DNA of 64,000 bases from Thalassospira marina (lineage in GTDB: Bacteria > Pseudomonadota > Alphaproteobacteria > Rhodospirillales > Thalassospiraceae). The notes beneath the pieces are model-generated. The model was not told the origin of the DNA. It worked only from the letters and a program-made list of their open reading frames with translations, and ran no database searches. Shown in pieces: positions 24,020 through 31,620 of the stretch. The stretch's first letter is position 1. The number at the start of each line of letters is the position of its first letter. Both the position numbers and the translations under genes were made by a program. Location: NCBI RefSeq assembly GCF_002844375.1, contig NZ_CP024199.1, forward strand, positions 3,512,001-3,576,000, given 5' to 3'.

Positions 24020-25501
24020 GTGACAGGTTGGCAATACAAGCGCAAAGCACGAACCGCATCCATATGGATCGCCCTTGGATTGATGAGCGGCCTTGCCGCC
24101 TGCTCCACCAACCCCGCCACCGGTGAAGATACCTTCACCGCCTTCATGCCACCCGCGCAGGAAGCCGAGGTTGGCGCCGAAGAACACCCGAAAATCCTTA
24201 AGGAATTTGGCGGCAGCTACGACGCCAAGGATTTGCCAAGCTATGTGACCGAGATCGGCCAGAAACTGGCTGCAGTGACCGAAACACCCAACCAGCAATT
24301 CACCTTTACGGTGCTGGATTCGCCCATCGTCAACGCGTTTGCTCTGCCCGGCGGGTATGTTTATGTCACCCGCGGCCTGCTGGCACTTGCATCGAACGAG
24401 GCTGAGCTTGCAGGCGTGCTGGCCCATGAAATTGGCCATGTCGTTGCCCGCCATTCCGCCCAGCGTTACAGCCGCGGTGTGCTAACACAAATTCTGGCAG
24501 GGGGTTTATCTGCCGCCATTGGCAATGGCGCAGGCGATGTGATTGGCATGGGAGCAAATGCCTATATGCAGTCTTTCTCGCGCGAGCATGAATTTGAAGC
24601 TGACAAGCTGGGCGTACGTTACCTGTCGCGCGCGGGTTATGCCCCCGCCGCCATGGCAAGCTTCCTGAAAAAACTGCGTGCCCATTCACGCCTGCAGGCC
24701 GAACTGGCCGGTCGTTCACCCGATGATGTTGACCAGTTCGACATCATGGCAACCCACCCGCGTACGGTTGATCGCATCGAACAGGCCCGTGCCGCCGCCA
24801 ACACGCCGGTTTCGGGCACGCCGCGCCTTGAAACCGTAAAATACATGACCGAAATTGATGGCATCATGTATGGCGATGGCCCGGAAAACGGCTTTATTCG
24901 CGGGCGCAAATTTGTCCATGTGCCGCTGAATTTCTATTTTGAAGTCCCCGATGGCTTCTCCATGATCAACCAGCCCGACGCCGTTGTGGCCCAGGATAAC
25001 AAAGGTGCTACCATCATTTTTGAAGGTGCCCCGGCTGCCGCACAAAATGGCCCGGTTGCCTATCTGCAGCGCGGATTTTCCAAATCCATCCAGTTGCGTG
25101 ACGTGCAAAAAATTGATGTGAATGGCGAGGAAGCAGCCACCGGATCAGCCGATGTTTCCCTGAAATCAGGCACCCGCGCCCGTCTGCGTGTTGTTGCCAT
25201 TCTGCATGGCAAATCGGCCTTCCAGTTCCTGTTCCTTTCGCCGCTGGACCAGGCGAATAATTATAACGTGGCGCTACGCCGCACGACCTATAGCTTCCGG
25301 TCCCTTAGCGCGTCCGAGAAAAAGCAGTATCATGCCCTTTCGGTCAAAGTGCGCGCGGTGAACCCCGGCTACACCATTGATACCTTTGTTAAATCCATGG
25401 CGGTTGACCGCCGCCCGGAAGAAACCTTTGAAGTCATCAATGGCATCGAAAATGCGCAATTGCCACCCGAAGGATCGCTTGTAAAAGTGATCAACGAATA
25501 A
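24020..25501 (+). CDS. M48 family metalloprotease, lipoprotein
   Basis: A 493-residue zinc protease of the M48 (BepA/Oma1/HtpX) group. A signal peptide ends in the lipobox LAAC with Cys-28, so it is a lipoprotein facing the periplasm. HEIGH at residues 136-140 and the third ligand in EHEFEADKLG are intact. After about residue 270 comes an extra domain (FVHVPLNFYFEVPDGFSMINQPDAVV...) typical of alphaproteobacterial members. Such proteins do envelope protein quality control, for example on outer-membrane assembly substrates. The start is GTG 24020, with GGAGG 8 bases upstream. Divergent from the SNase-like gene; a strong terminator follows. Confidence 0.92.
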   Translation: MTGWQYKRKARTASIWIALGLMSGLAACSTNPATGEDTFTAFMPPAQEAEVGAEEHPKILKEFGGSYDAKDLPSYVTEIGQKLAAVTETPNQQFTFTVLDSPIVNAFALPGGYVYVTRGLLALASNEAELAGVLAHEIGHVVARHSAQRYSRGVLTQILAGGLSAAIGNGAGDVIGMGANAYMQSFSREHEFEADKLGVRYLSRAGYAPAAMASFLKKLRAHSRLQAELAGRSPDDVDQFDIMATHPRTVDRIEQARAAANTPVSGTPRLETVKYMTEIDGIMYGDGPENGFIRGRKFVHVPLNFYFEVPDGFSMINQPDAVVAQDNKGATIIFEGAPAAAQNGPVAYLQRGFSKSIQLRDVQKIDVNGEEAATGSADVSLKSGTRARLRVVAILHGKSAFQFLFLSPLDQANNYNVALRRTTYSFRSLSASEKKQYHALSVKVRAVNPGYTIDTFVKSMAVDRRPEETFEVINGIENAQLPPEGSLVKVINE

Positions 25502-25530
25502 CTGGCAGCACTTGGTTAGAGAATGCACAA

Positions 25531-25566
25531 AAAATCCCCCGCCGGCCAAAAGCTGGCGGGGGATTT
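25531..25566. terminator. Bidirectional terminator after the M48 gene
   Basis: A long stem of about 15 bp (AAAATCCCCCGCCGG and its near-perfect complement, 25531-25545 and 25552-25566) with A/T runs at both ends, between the convergent M48 and pseudophosphatase genes. Confidence 0.88.
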
Positions 25567-25606
25567 TCATTTTGGGGTCTTTCGGCGCAGCAAACGGCGC
25601 GAATAC

Positions 25607-26416
25607 CTAGCTTTCGATGCGATCAACAATCTGTCCGTTCGGGCCAATGGCGGCTGCGACCAGCGTGCCGCCCCGGCCTGCCCCGCCATCCAGCGACAGG
25701 GTATATTCCCGTTCGGAAATACCGGGATGATTGTTTGATGACCCGCGAATGATGCGCGCACAATCATAATAACGTTCGGTAATGGCCTCGAACATCGACC
25801 CGCCCCACCAGAATGTATCTGTTTGTGCGGTCAACGCGCGCGAGGAATCCAGCCCTGCATGAACAAAAATCAGCGATCCGTCGCTGACATAGGCAGCATG
25901 TTTAAGATCGGCCATCAGCGCGCCGTGGCCGGGATGACGACGCAAAGCATCGCTAAGCTGCCCGGTCCATTGCGAAATAAGATGCGCACCCTGGCGCATG
26001 GTGGCCTGCACCATTGCCGGGTCAAAACCATAGGCACGCACAATACCGGCGGCACCGCGCGTAAGCATCCATTCAAAGACTTCACCGGGATTGGGCGCAA
26101 ACTGCAATTGCTGCAATTTGGTCAGCATTTCTTCGGCGGCACCGCGCAAAAACACGATATCGCCCATATCCACGCCATCCTGGGCAATGAAAAAACGGCG
26201 AAACAGCAGAATTTCGTTAATGGCGGCAACAACATTGTCACCGGGGCCATCACCCCAGTAATTGCCGGTATAAACCAGCCGGTCACCCGGGCGGATCTTG
26301 CGCGCCAGGCGGGAATGAACGGACTGCAGGGCGCCAATATCGCCATTTACAGCCCCGACGACCCATATCCTGTCTGCAGGTTTTAACGACGCCAAAACCG
26401 CGGCTGCTTGCGCCAT
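25607..26416 (-). CDS. PPP-family metallophosphoesterase-like protein, probable pseudophosphatase
   Basis: A 269-residue cytosolic protein with the fold pattern of serine/threonine phosphatases of the PPP type, but the metal-binding motifs are altered. The usual GDxHG reads GAVNG (residues 21-25), GDxxDRG reads GNYWGDG (51-57) and GNHE reads GAAEE (92-96); the late GH motif reads RGSSNNHPG. Only the LIFVHAGLD strand with its His looks normal. So catalysis is doubtful and a binding or regulatory role is likely. AGGAG 7 bases before ATG 26416 sets the start. It lies 92 bases downstream of carD, just past the carD terminator. Confidence 0.78.
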   Translation of the reverse strand: MAQAAAVLASLKPADRIWVVGAVNGDIGALQSVHSRLARKIRPGDRLVYTGNYWGDGPGDNVVAAINEILLFRRFFIAQDGVDMGDIVFLRGAAEEMLTKLQQLQFAPNPGEVFEWMLTRGAAGIVRAYGFDPAMVQATMRQGAHLISQWTGQLSDALRRHPGHGALMADLKHAAYVSDGSLIFVHAGLDSSRALTAQTDTFWWGGSMFEAITERYYDCARIIRGSSNNHPGISEREYTLSLDGGAGRGGTLVAAAIGPNGQIVDRIES

Positions 26417-26433
26417 GACATGCTCCTGATGAA

Positions 26434-26468
26434 AAAACCGGCCCAAGAATAATACCCGGACCGGTTTT
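26434..26468 (-). terminator. Terminator of carD
   Basis: On the minus strand a stem AAAACCGG (26461-26468) / CCGGTTTT (26434-26441) is followed by two more T, then directly by the ribosome site of the pseudophosphatase. The hairpin thus stands between carD and that gene and could attenuate readthrough. Confidence 0.65.
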
Positions 26469-26507
26469 AAGAAACTATATGCTTTTGGTGCATTCGCAAA
26501 TGCGAAA

Positions 26508-27008
26508 TCAGGCGGCTTTCTGCAGCAGCTTTTCCAGCTTGCCCGATGCCTTGTCCTTGTCGATCTTTTCGATCGCGGCCAGTTCGTCTACCAGACGTTC
26601 AAACGCAGCTTCGTAAATCTGGCGTTCAGAAAAAGACTGTTCCGGCTGGGTGGCAGAACGATGCAAATCGCGCACAACTTCAGCAATGGAAACAGGGTCG
26701 CCAGAATTGATTTTGGCTTCATATTCCTGTGCGCGACGCGACCACATGGTGCGTTTTACACGCGCACGGCCCTTAAGGGTCACCAGGGCTGAATCCATCT
26801 GTTTTTTCGAGGAAAGCTTGCGCAGACCAGAGTTGCCCACCTTGTTCACCGGCACACGCAGGGTCATGCGGCTGGAGTCAAAAGTGATAATGTAAAGGCG
26901 CAGTTCCTGACCTGCAATTGCCTGGGTTTCCAGGCCGTCAACACAGCCAACGCCGTGCGCAGGGTAAACAACAAAATCGCCAACAGCAAAGGGCAACTTA
27001 TCCGACAT
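26508..27008 (-). CDS. carD: CarD family transcriptional regulator
   Basis: A 166-residue CarD/CdnL-type protein that binds RNA polymerase and stabilises open promoter complexes, often for rRNA and growth genes. The Tudor-like N-terminus FAVGDFVVYPAHGVGCVDGLE and the helical C-terminal DNA-binding domain (RAQEYEAKINSGDPVSIAEVVRDLHR) are both complete. Start at 27008 (MSDKLPF) is set by AAGGAAG 7 bases upstream. It lies downstream of the ferredoxin gene, a common alphaproteobacterial order. Confidence 0.95.
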   Translation of the reverse strand: MSDKLPFAVGDFVVYPAHGVGCVDGLETQAIAGQELRLYIITFDSSRMTLRVPVNKVGNSGLRKLSSKKQMDSALVTLKGRARVKRTMWSRRAQEYEAKINSGDPVSIAEVVRDLHRSATQPEQSFSERQIYEAAFERLVDELAAIEKIDKDKASGKLEKLLQKAA

Positions 27009-27293
27009 CAAAGCTTCCTTCCGGCCCAAACGGCCTGGTCATATAAAACACCTTGGTCCAATCGACGCGAAGGCATACACGACCATGCTTTTGGCTTAGC
27101 CGCGGTAACAGACAGGTAATAAAACGGAAATCCGACAGTGCGGAACGGAGCCTGCCGAGCCCTCAACGCGAAGAAAGACCATAACACAACTGACCGGCCG
27201 ATCACAGAACTTTTCCGTGCGGCCGGGTCATTGCTGCCATGCGCAGAAAGTTATCCTGCGCTATTTTACTGGTCTTTAGGGCGGTTAACGCCC

Positions 27294-27629
27294 TTAGTCA
27301 CCGGCGCCGGGCGCCTCGGACAGAAGTTCGGTCTTGCCCGTTTTGCCATTCCATTCATCGGCATCTGACGGTGCATCCCCTTTACGGGTAATGTTTGGCC
27401 AGATTTCGGCAAATTTACGGTTAAGTTCAAGCCAGTTATCCAAATTTGGTTCCGTATCGGGAATAATGGCTTCAGCCGGACATTCGGGTTCGCAGACACC
27501 GCAATCAATGCATTCATCAGGGTGAATAACCAGGAAGTTTTCACCTTCATAGAAGCAATCGACGGGGCAAACCTCGACGCAGTCCTGATACTTACACTTG
27601 ATGCAGTTTTCCGTCACCACATAGGTCAT
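27294..27629 (-). CDS. fdxA: 7Fe ferredoxin
   Basis: A 111-residue soluble electron carrier of the 7Fe type. The N-terminal ENCIKCKYQDCVEVCPVDCF holds the Cys-x7-Cys-x3-Cys-Pro spacing of the 3Fe-4S site, and DECIDCGVCEPECPAEAI holds the 4Fe-4S cysteines. The C-terminal extension ELNRKFAEIWPNITRKGDAP is the usual proteobacterial FdxA tail. ATG 27629 with GGAG 8 bases upstream is the start. It precedes carD; the 285-base gap and a hairpin over its stop suggest separate transcripts. Confidence 0.95.
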   Translation of the reverse strand: MTYVVTENCIKCKYQDCVEVCPVDCFYEGENFLVIHPDECIDCGVCEPECPAEAIIPDTEPNLDNWLELNRKFAEIWPNITRKGDAPSDADEWNGKTGKTELLSEAPGAGD

Positions 27630-27746
27630 GGTGTAACTCCGTACAGGTTGCGGGGCCTGTGGCGGCTGCGCCCACCGTCGGCCTATTGTTCTCTCTCTCG
27701 GGCATTGGTTATCACGCAGGGGGGCGGTGTGCAACTCCAATAAAAC

Positions 27747-27764
27747 ACTACTTTTTTTAGTAGT
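27747..27764. promoter_or_regulatory. Small inverted repeat upstream of fdxA
   Basis: ACTACT (27747-27752) and AGTAGT (27759-27764) flank six T in the 303-base region between fdxA and the GGDEF-EAL gene. It lies about 120 bases before fdxA and 170 before the other gene. It may be an operator; the symmetry is short, so support is modest. The rest of this intergenic region is AT-rich near 27770-27840 and holds no gene. Confidence 0.35.
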
Positions 27765-27932
27765 ATTAATTGCAAAACCACCATTCGCGCCAATGTTATG
27801 AATGCGACATCATTTTGTAATTATTGTAAAATAATCCATCCCCAAGCAGGAATTATTTTGCCCTGCACACGCCCCGGAAGCCTTGCAACAATTGCAATTC
27901 TGCTGCCCTTAACATACTGTTTGCTTCCATGA

Positions 27933-30446
27933 ATGGTCGTAGAACCATGTTTTGGGGTGTGGATAGCGGAGGCCAGCCTGAAAAATGCGCGGCTCCAGTG
28001 GCAGAATCGCCTGTCTTTCAAGCAGGCGCGGGCCGCTGTCATAATTACTTTGCTGATTGGTGTTGGCTTCAGTGCGCTCCAGATTCTCTGGGATTTGCAT
28101 GGAGAACGTAACCAGATTGACAGGACCGTAAACCAGGTTCTGTCAACGGTGCGGGAATCTGCGACCCAGGCGGCCTATGGGCTTGATGAAACCCTGGCTG
28201 AACGCGTGGTTTCCGGCCTGTTTGAATATGAACCAATCTATCTGGCCCTGCTGCGCGATGATTTTGGCAATGTTCTGGCCAAACAGCAGCGCCAGCAGGC
28301 ATCATCCAGCCTGAACTGGCTGACATCGATGATGTTTGGCGACAACCAGCATTACGAAATCCCGCTAACCATTGGCGACTCCGGCGATCTGGTCGGCTAT
28401 CTGGAAATCGATGTGGATACCGGGCTGATTGCCGCAGGCTTCATCAACCGTTCCGCCATGATCCTGGCATCCGGGCTGGTGCGCAATTTCCTGCTGGGTA
28501 TTGCCCTGACGGTCTTTTTCTATATTGCCCTGACCAAGCCCCTGTTAAGGCTGGTGCATTCGCTGCGCCAGGTGGACCCGGCCAGCCCCGCCACCACCAA
28601 GGTCGATATCCCCAGCAACCATTCGACCGATGAACTGGGCCTGCTTGCACAGTCAGCCAATGGCCTGCTGATGGAAATTGACGACAATTTATGGCGCCTG
28701 CGCGAGGCCGAACAAAACCTGCGCGAACGCGAAAGCCGCCTGCGTGGCATCATGCAGAACGTGGCAGACGGCATCCTCAGCATCGATTCGGATTGCCAGA
28801 TCCTGCAATGCAACCCGGCCTGCCTGCAATTGCTGCATCTGCCCGAAGACACCGAACTGGTCGGGCATAGCCTGTATGACTATATCGTCGATGCTTCCCA
28901 ACTTAATCTGGCTCAGGTTCTTGAAAAGAACGAACGCGACGGCGATTCCTTCCGCCCGGTTCTGGACCGGTCTATCGAACTGGTTCTGCGCTGTGCCGAT
29001 GGCAGCAAAATTCGCGTTGCGGCGGTTTTCCGCCCCATGCAGTTTGAAGAAAACCTGCTTTATACCGTTGTCTTCCACGATGTAACTGCCCAGCGCCGCT
29101 ATGAAGAACGGCTGGTCTATATGGCCAACCATGACCCGCTGACCGATCTTCCCAACCGCTCGATGCTGGAGCTTAGCCTGCGCAACGCCCTGACCGATTT
29201 CCGCGAAAAGGGATCGGGCAGTGAAACCGAGGTGGTGCCGCTGTTAACTGCAACCGCCCTACTGTTCATCGACCTTGACCGTTTCAAACTGGTCAATGAC
29301 AGCCTGGGTCACGATTTTGGCGACCTGCTGCTAAAAGAAGTTGCCAACCGTTTGCGCGGGGTCATTCGCCGCAGCGACACTTTAGGCCGCCTCGGCGGTG
29401 ACGAATTCCTGATCATCATTCCGCATTTAAATGAAACCCAGGAAGCCGCCAATCTGGGCCAGACAGTGCTGGAAGCCTTTTCACCGGCATTTGAAATTCG
29501 TGGACGCCAGCTTTTTGTCTCGCCCTCTATTGGTATTGCCCTTAGCCCGGCGGATGGCGATGATTTCGCAACCCTGATGCGCAATGCCGATGCCGCCATG
29601 TACAGCGCCAAGGCCCGTGGGGGTGGCACCTATCATTTCTTCACCAAGATGATGAATGAAAGTGCCGCTGCCCGCCTGGCAATGGAAAATGACCTGCGCG
29701 ACGCCATCAAGCGCGAACAGTTTGAAGTCTATTACCAGCCGAAAATTCATCTTTCGACCGGGCGTCTTTCCGGGCTGGAAGCACTTCTGCGCTGGAACCG
29801 GCCGGGGCGCGGTTTTGTCTCGCCCATGCAGTTCATTCCCATCGCCGAGGAAACCGGCCTGATTGGCAAAATCGGCGAATGGGTTTTGCGCCGCGTCTGC
29901 CAGCAAATCATTGAATGGGATCACCAGGGTGTAACCCCGGTGGTGGTTGCCGTTAACCTGTCGACCCGGCAATTGATCGAAGGGCGCATCACCGAAACCA
30001 TTTCCAATATCCTGCAGGAAACCGGCGTGCCGCCGTCGCGCCTGGTTCTGGAAATTACCGAAACCGTGATGATGCAGGGAATGAACCGTGCTGTTGCCAT
30101 CCTCAGCGAAATTCGCCGTCTCGGTGTCCAGATTGCGATTGATGACTTTGGCACCGGCTATTCATCACTGACCTATCTTAAACGCCTGCCGATCAATTCC
30201 ATCAAGATCGACCGTTCCTTCATTCGCGACATCACCACCGACCCTGATGATGCCGCCATCACCAACACCATCATCATGATGGGCCGCAATCTTGGTTTGC
30301 GGGTGATTGCCGAAGGTGTCGAAACCACCGATCAACTGGAATTTTTGCGCGCCCATGATTGTGACGAAATCCAGGGATTCCTGATTTCCGAACCCCGCCC
30401 GCCTGCAGAAATCGCCGCTTTGATGGAACAACTGGAACAGGCATGA
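27933..30446 (+). CDS. Membrane GGDEF-EAL bifunctional c-di-GMP protein
   Basis: An 837-residue inner-membrane signalling protein. Order: first membrane helix (about 34-55), a periplasmic sensor of about 120 residues, second membrane helix (about 180-205), HAMP-like linker, PAS (about 265-385), GGDEF (about 395-565), EAL (about 580-830). The diguanylate cyclase site RLGGDEF is intact and preceded by the inhibitory-site RRSD; the phosphodiesterase residues EALLRW, NLST, EITET, DDFGTGYSS and KIDRSF are also intact, so both making and breaking c-di-GMP is possible. No strong ribosome site precedes ATG 27933, so the start is uncertain. It heads a signalling run with CheY-like, CheC and kinase genes. 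Confidence 0.92.
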   Translation: MVVEPCFGVWIAEASLKNARLQWQNRLSFKQARAAVIITLLIGVGFSALQILWDLHGERNQIDRTVNQVLSTVRESATQAAYGLDETLAERVVSGLFEYEPIYLALLRDDFGNVLAKQQRQQASSSLNWLTSMMFGDNQHYEIPLTIGDSGDLVGYLEIDVDTGLIAAGFINRSAMILASGLVRNFLLGIALTVFFYIALTKPLLRLVHSLRQVDPASPATTKVDIPSNHSTDELGLLAQSANGLLMEIDDNLWRLREAEQNLRERESRLRGIMQNVADGILSIDSDCQILQCNPACLQLLHLPEDTELVGHSLYDYIVDASQLNLAQVLEKNERDGDSFRPVLDRSIELVLRCADGSKIRVAAVFRPMQFEENLLYTVVFHDVTAQRRYEERLVYMANHDPLTDLPNRSMLELSLRNALTDFREKGSGSETEVVPLLTATALLFIDLDRFKLVNDSLGHDFGDLLLKEVANRLRGVIRRSDTLGRLGGDEFLIIIPHLNETQEAANLGQTVLEAFSPAFEIRGRQLFVSPSIGIALSPADGDDFATLMRNADAAMYSAKARGGGTYHFFTKMMNESAAARLAMENDLRDAIKREQFEVYYQPKIHLSTGRLSGLEALLRWNRPGRGFVSPMQFIPIAEETGLIGKIGEWVLRRVCQQIIEWDHQGVTPVVVAVNLSTRQLIEGRITETISNILQETGVPPSRLVLEITETVMMQGMNRAVAILSEIRRLGVQIAIDDFGTGYSSLTYLKRLPINSIKIDRSFIRDITTDPDDAAITNTIIMMGRNLGLRVIAEGVETTDQLEFLRAHDCDEIQGFLISEPRPPAEIAALMEQLEQA

Positions 30447-30541
30447 CGATCTGCTTTATAATGAAAGCATGATCTGCCCCGGATATGTCCGGGCATGCCA
30501 CCTGCCCCGCCAGCTTCGTGCTGCACCAATTTGAGGATTTT

Positions 30542-30919
30542 ATGTCACATCCCCGTTCCGTTCTTCTGGTTGATGACAGCAAGTTTGCCCGTCTGCTGGT
30601 CAAGGCATTTATCGAAAGCAGCTTTCCCGGCTGGTCCGTTGACGAAGCCGAAGAAGCCGGCAGCGCCCAGAAAAAAGCCGATGACAACCGTTATGACTAT
30701 TTCATCATCGATTTTAACATGCCTGGCAAAAACGGGCTGGAACTGGGGGCCGATATCCGCAAACAACACCCGGATTCAACGGTGGCCCTGCTAACGGCCA
30801 ATATCCAGCAGGATATTCAAAAACAGGCCGATGCCCTTGGCATGGATTTCATTGCCAAGCCGCCGACGCAGGAAAAAATCGCCGCCTATTTCTCAGCCAA
30901 AGAAGCCTCCAATGATTGA
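30542..30919 (+). CDS. Single-domain response regulator (CheY-like)
   Basis: A 125-residue receiver domain with no output domain. The acidic pair is in LLVDDSKF, the phospho-Asp in IIDFNMPGKNG, the Thr in ALLTAN and the Lys in IAKPP, so all phosphorylation residues are kept. GAGGA lies 6 bases before ATG 30542. Its stop overlaps the start of the cheC gene by eight bases, so the two are translationally coupled; the likely pairing is CheC dephosphorylating this receiver. Confidence 0.92.
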   Translation: MSHPRSVLLVDDSKFARLLVKAFIESSFPGWSVDEAEEAGSAQKKADDNRYDYFIIDFNMPGKNGLELGADIRKQHPDSTVALLTANIQQDIQKQADALGMDFIAKPPTQEKIAAYFSAKEASND

Positions 30920-31544
30920 TTTATCCGATCTCGAACGCGATACGATTACCGAGCTGATCAATATCGGCGTCGGCCGTGCTGCGGCCTCTCTGTCGGAAAT
31001 GGTCGATCAGTCTGTTGAACTGACCGTGCCTTCCATCAGTTTCGTGCAACGGTTTTCCGATGCCAACCTGATCGCCGCTCCACACGAAGTCGTTTCTGCC
31101 GTCACCCAAAGCTTCAAGGGCCCGTTTAACGGCGATGCCCTGCTGGTATTTCCCGAAAAACGCAGCCTGGAACTGGTCCGCCGGTTATTACAGGTCGATG
31201 TCCCGCTTGATAGCCTCAGCGACCTCGAACAGGAAGCGCTGATGGAAGTTGGCAATATCATCCTGAATGCCTGCCTGGGCAGCATTTCAAACGTGCTGGG
31301 GCATCCGATCAACTGTTCGATGCCTGTTTTCCGCAAATGCGAAACCCGCGACCTGATGCCCGATATCAGCCCGATCAGCCCGATTGAAGATGAAACAACC
31401 GTCCCGTTTCTTTTGATCCTGCATGTTCAATTCATGCTGCGCGAGAACGATATTGACGGTTATGTTCTGTTTGTCATGGATCTGGATTCAATTCAGACTT
31501 TGAAACAGATGGTTCAGCGATATCTGGAAAATGCGTTAAGCTAG
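30912..31544 (+). CDS. cheC: CheC-type phosphatase
   Basis: A 210-residue CheC/CheX-family protein that hydrolyses phospho-CheY. Both active-site helices are visible: ERDTITELINIGVGRAAASLSEM near the N-terminus and EQEALMEVGNIILNACLGSIS in the middle, each with the Glu-x-x-Asn pair. The C-terminal half matches the second CheC repeat. It overlaps the response regulator gene by eight bases and is 77 bases ahead of a PAS histidine kinase. There are no cheA, cheW or receptor genes here, so this is likely a non-chemotaxis phosphorelay. Confidence 0.92.
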   Translation: MIDLSDLERDTITELINIGVGRAAASLSEMVDQSVELTVPSISFVQRFSDANLIAAPHEVVSAVTQSFKGPFNGDALLVFPEKRSLELVRRLLQVDVPLDSLSDLEQEALMEVGNIILNACLGSISNVLGHPINCSMPVFRKCETRDLMPDISPISPIEDETTVPFLLILHVQFMLRENDIDGYVLFVMDLDSIQTLKQMVQRYLENALS

Positions 31545-31620
31545 CGCCCAAAACCCGGTCTGGACCCTTTAAAACGCCCTCGTGCTACCGGCACATCCGG
31601 CCGCAAGGAGCATCGACGCC

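Noticed and set aside
23642..24454. 270-codon minus-strand frame over the SNase/M48 junction
   Set aside because: It is antisense to the well-supported M48 gene and has no family resemblance.
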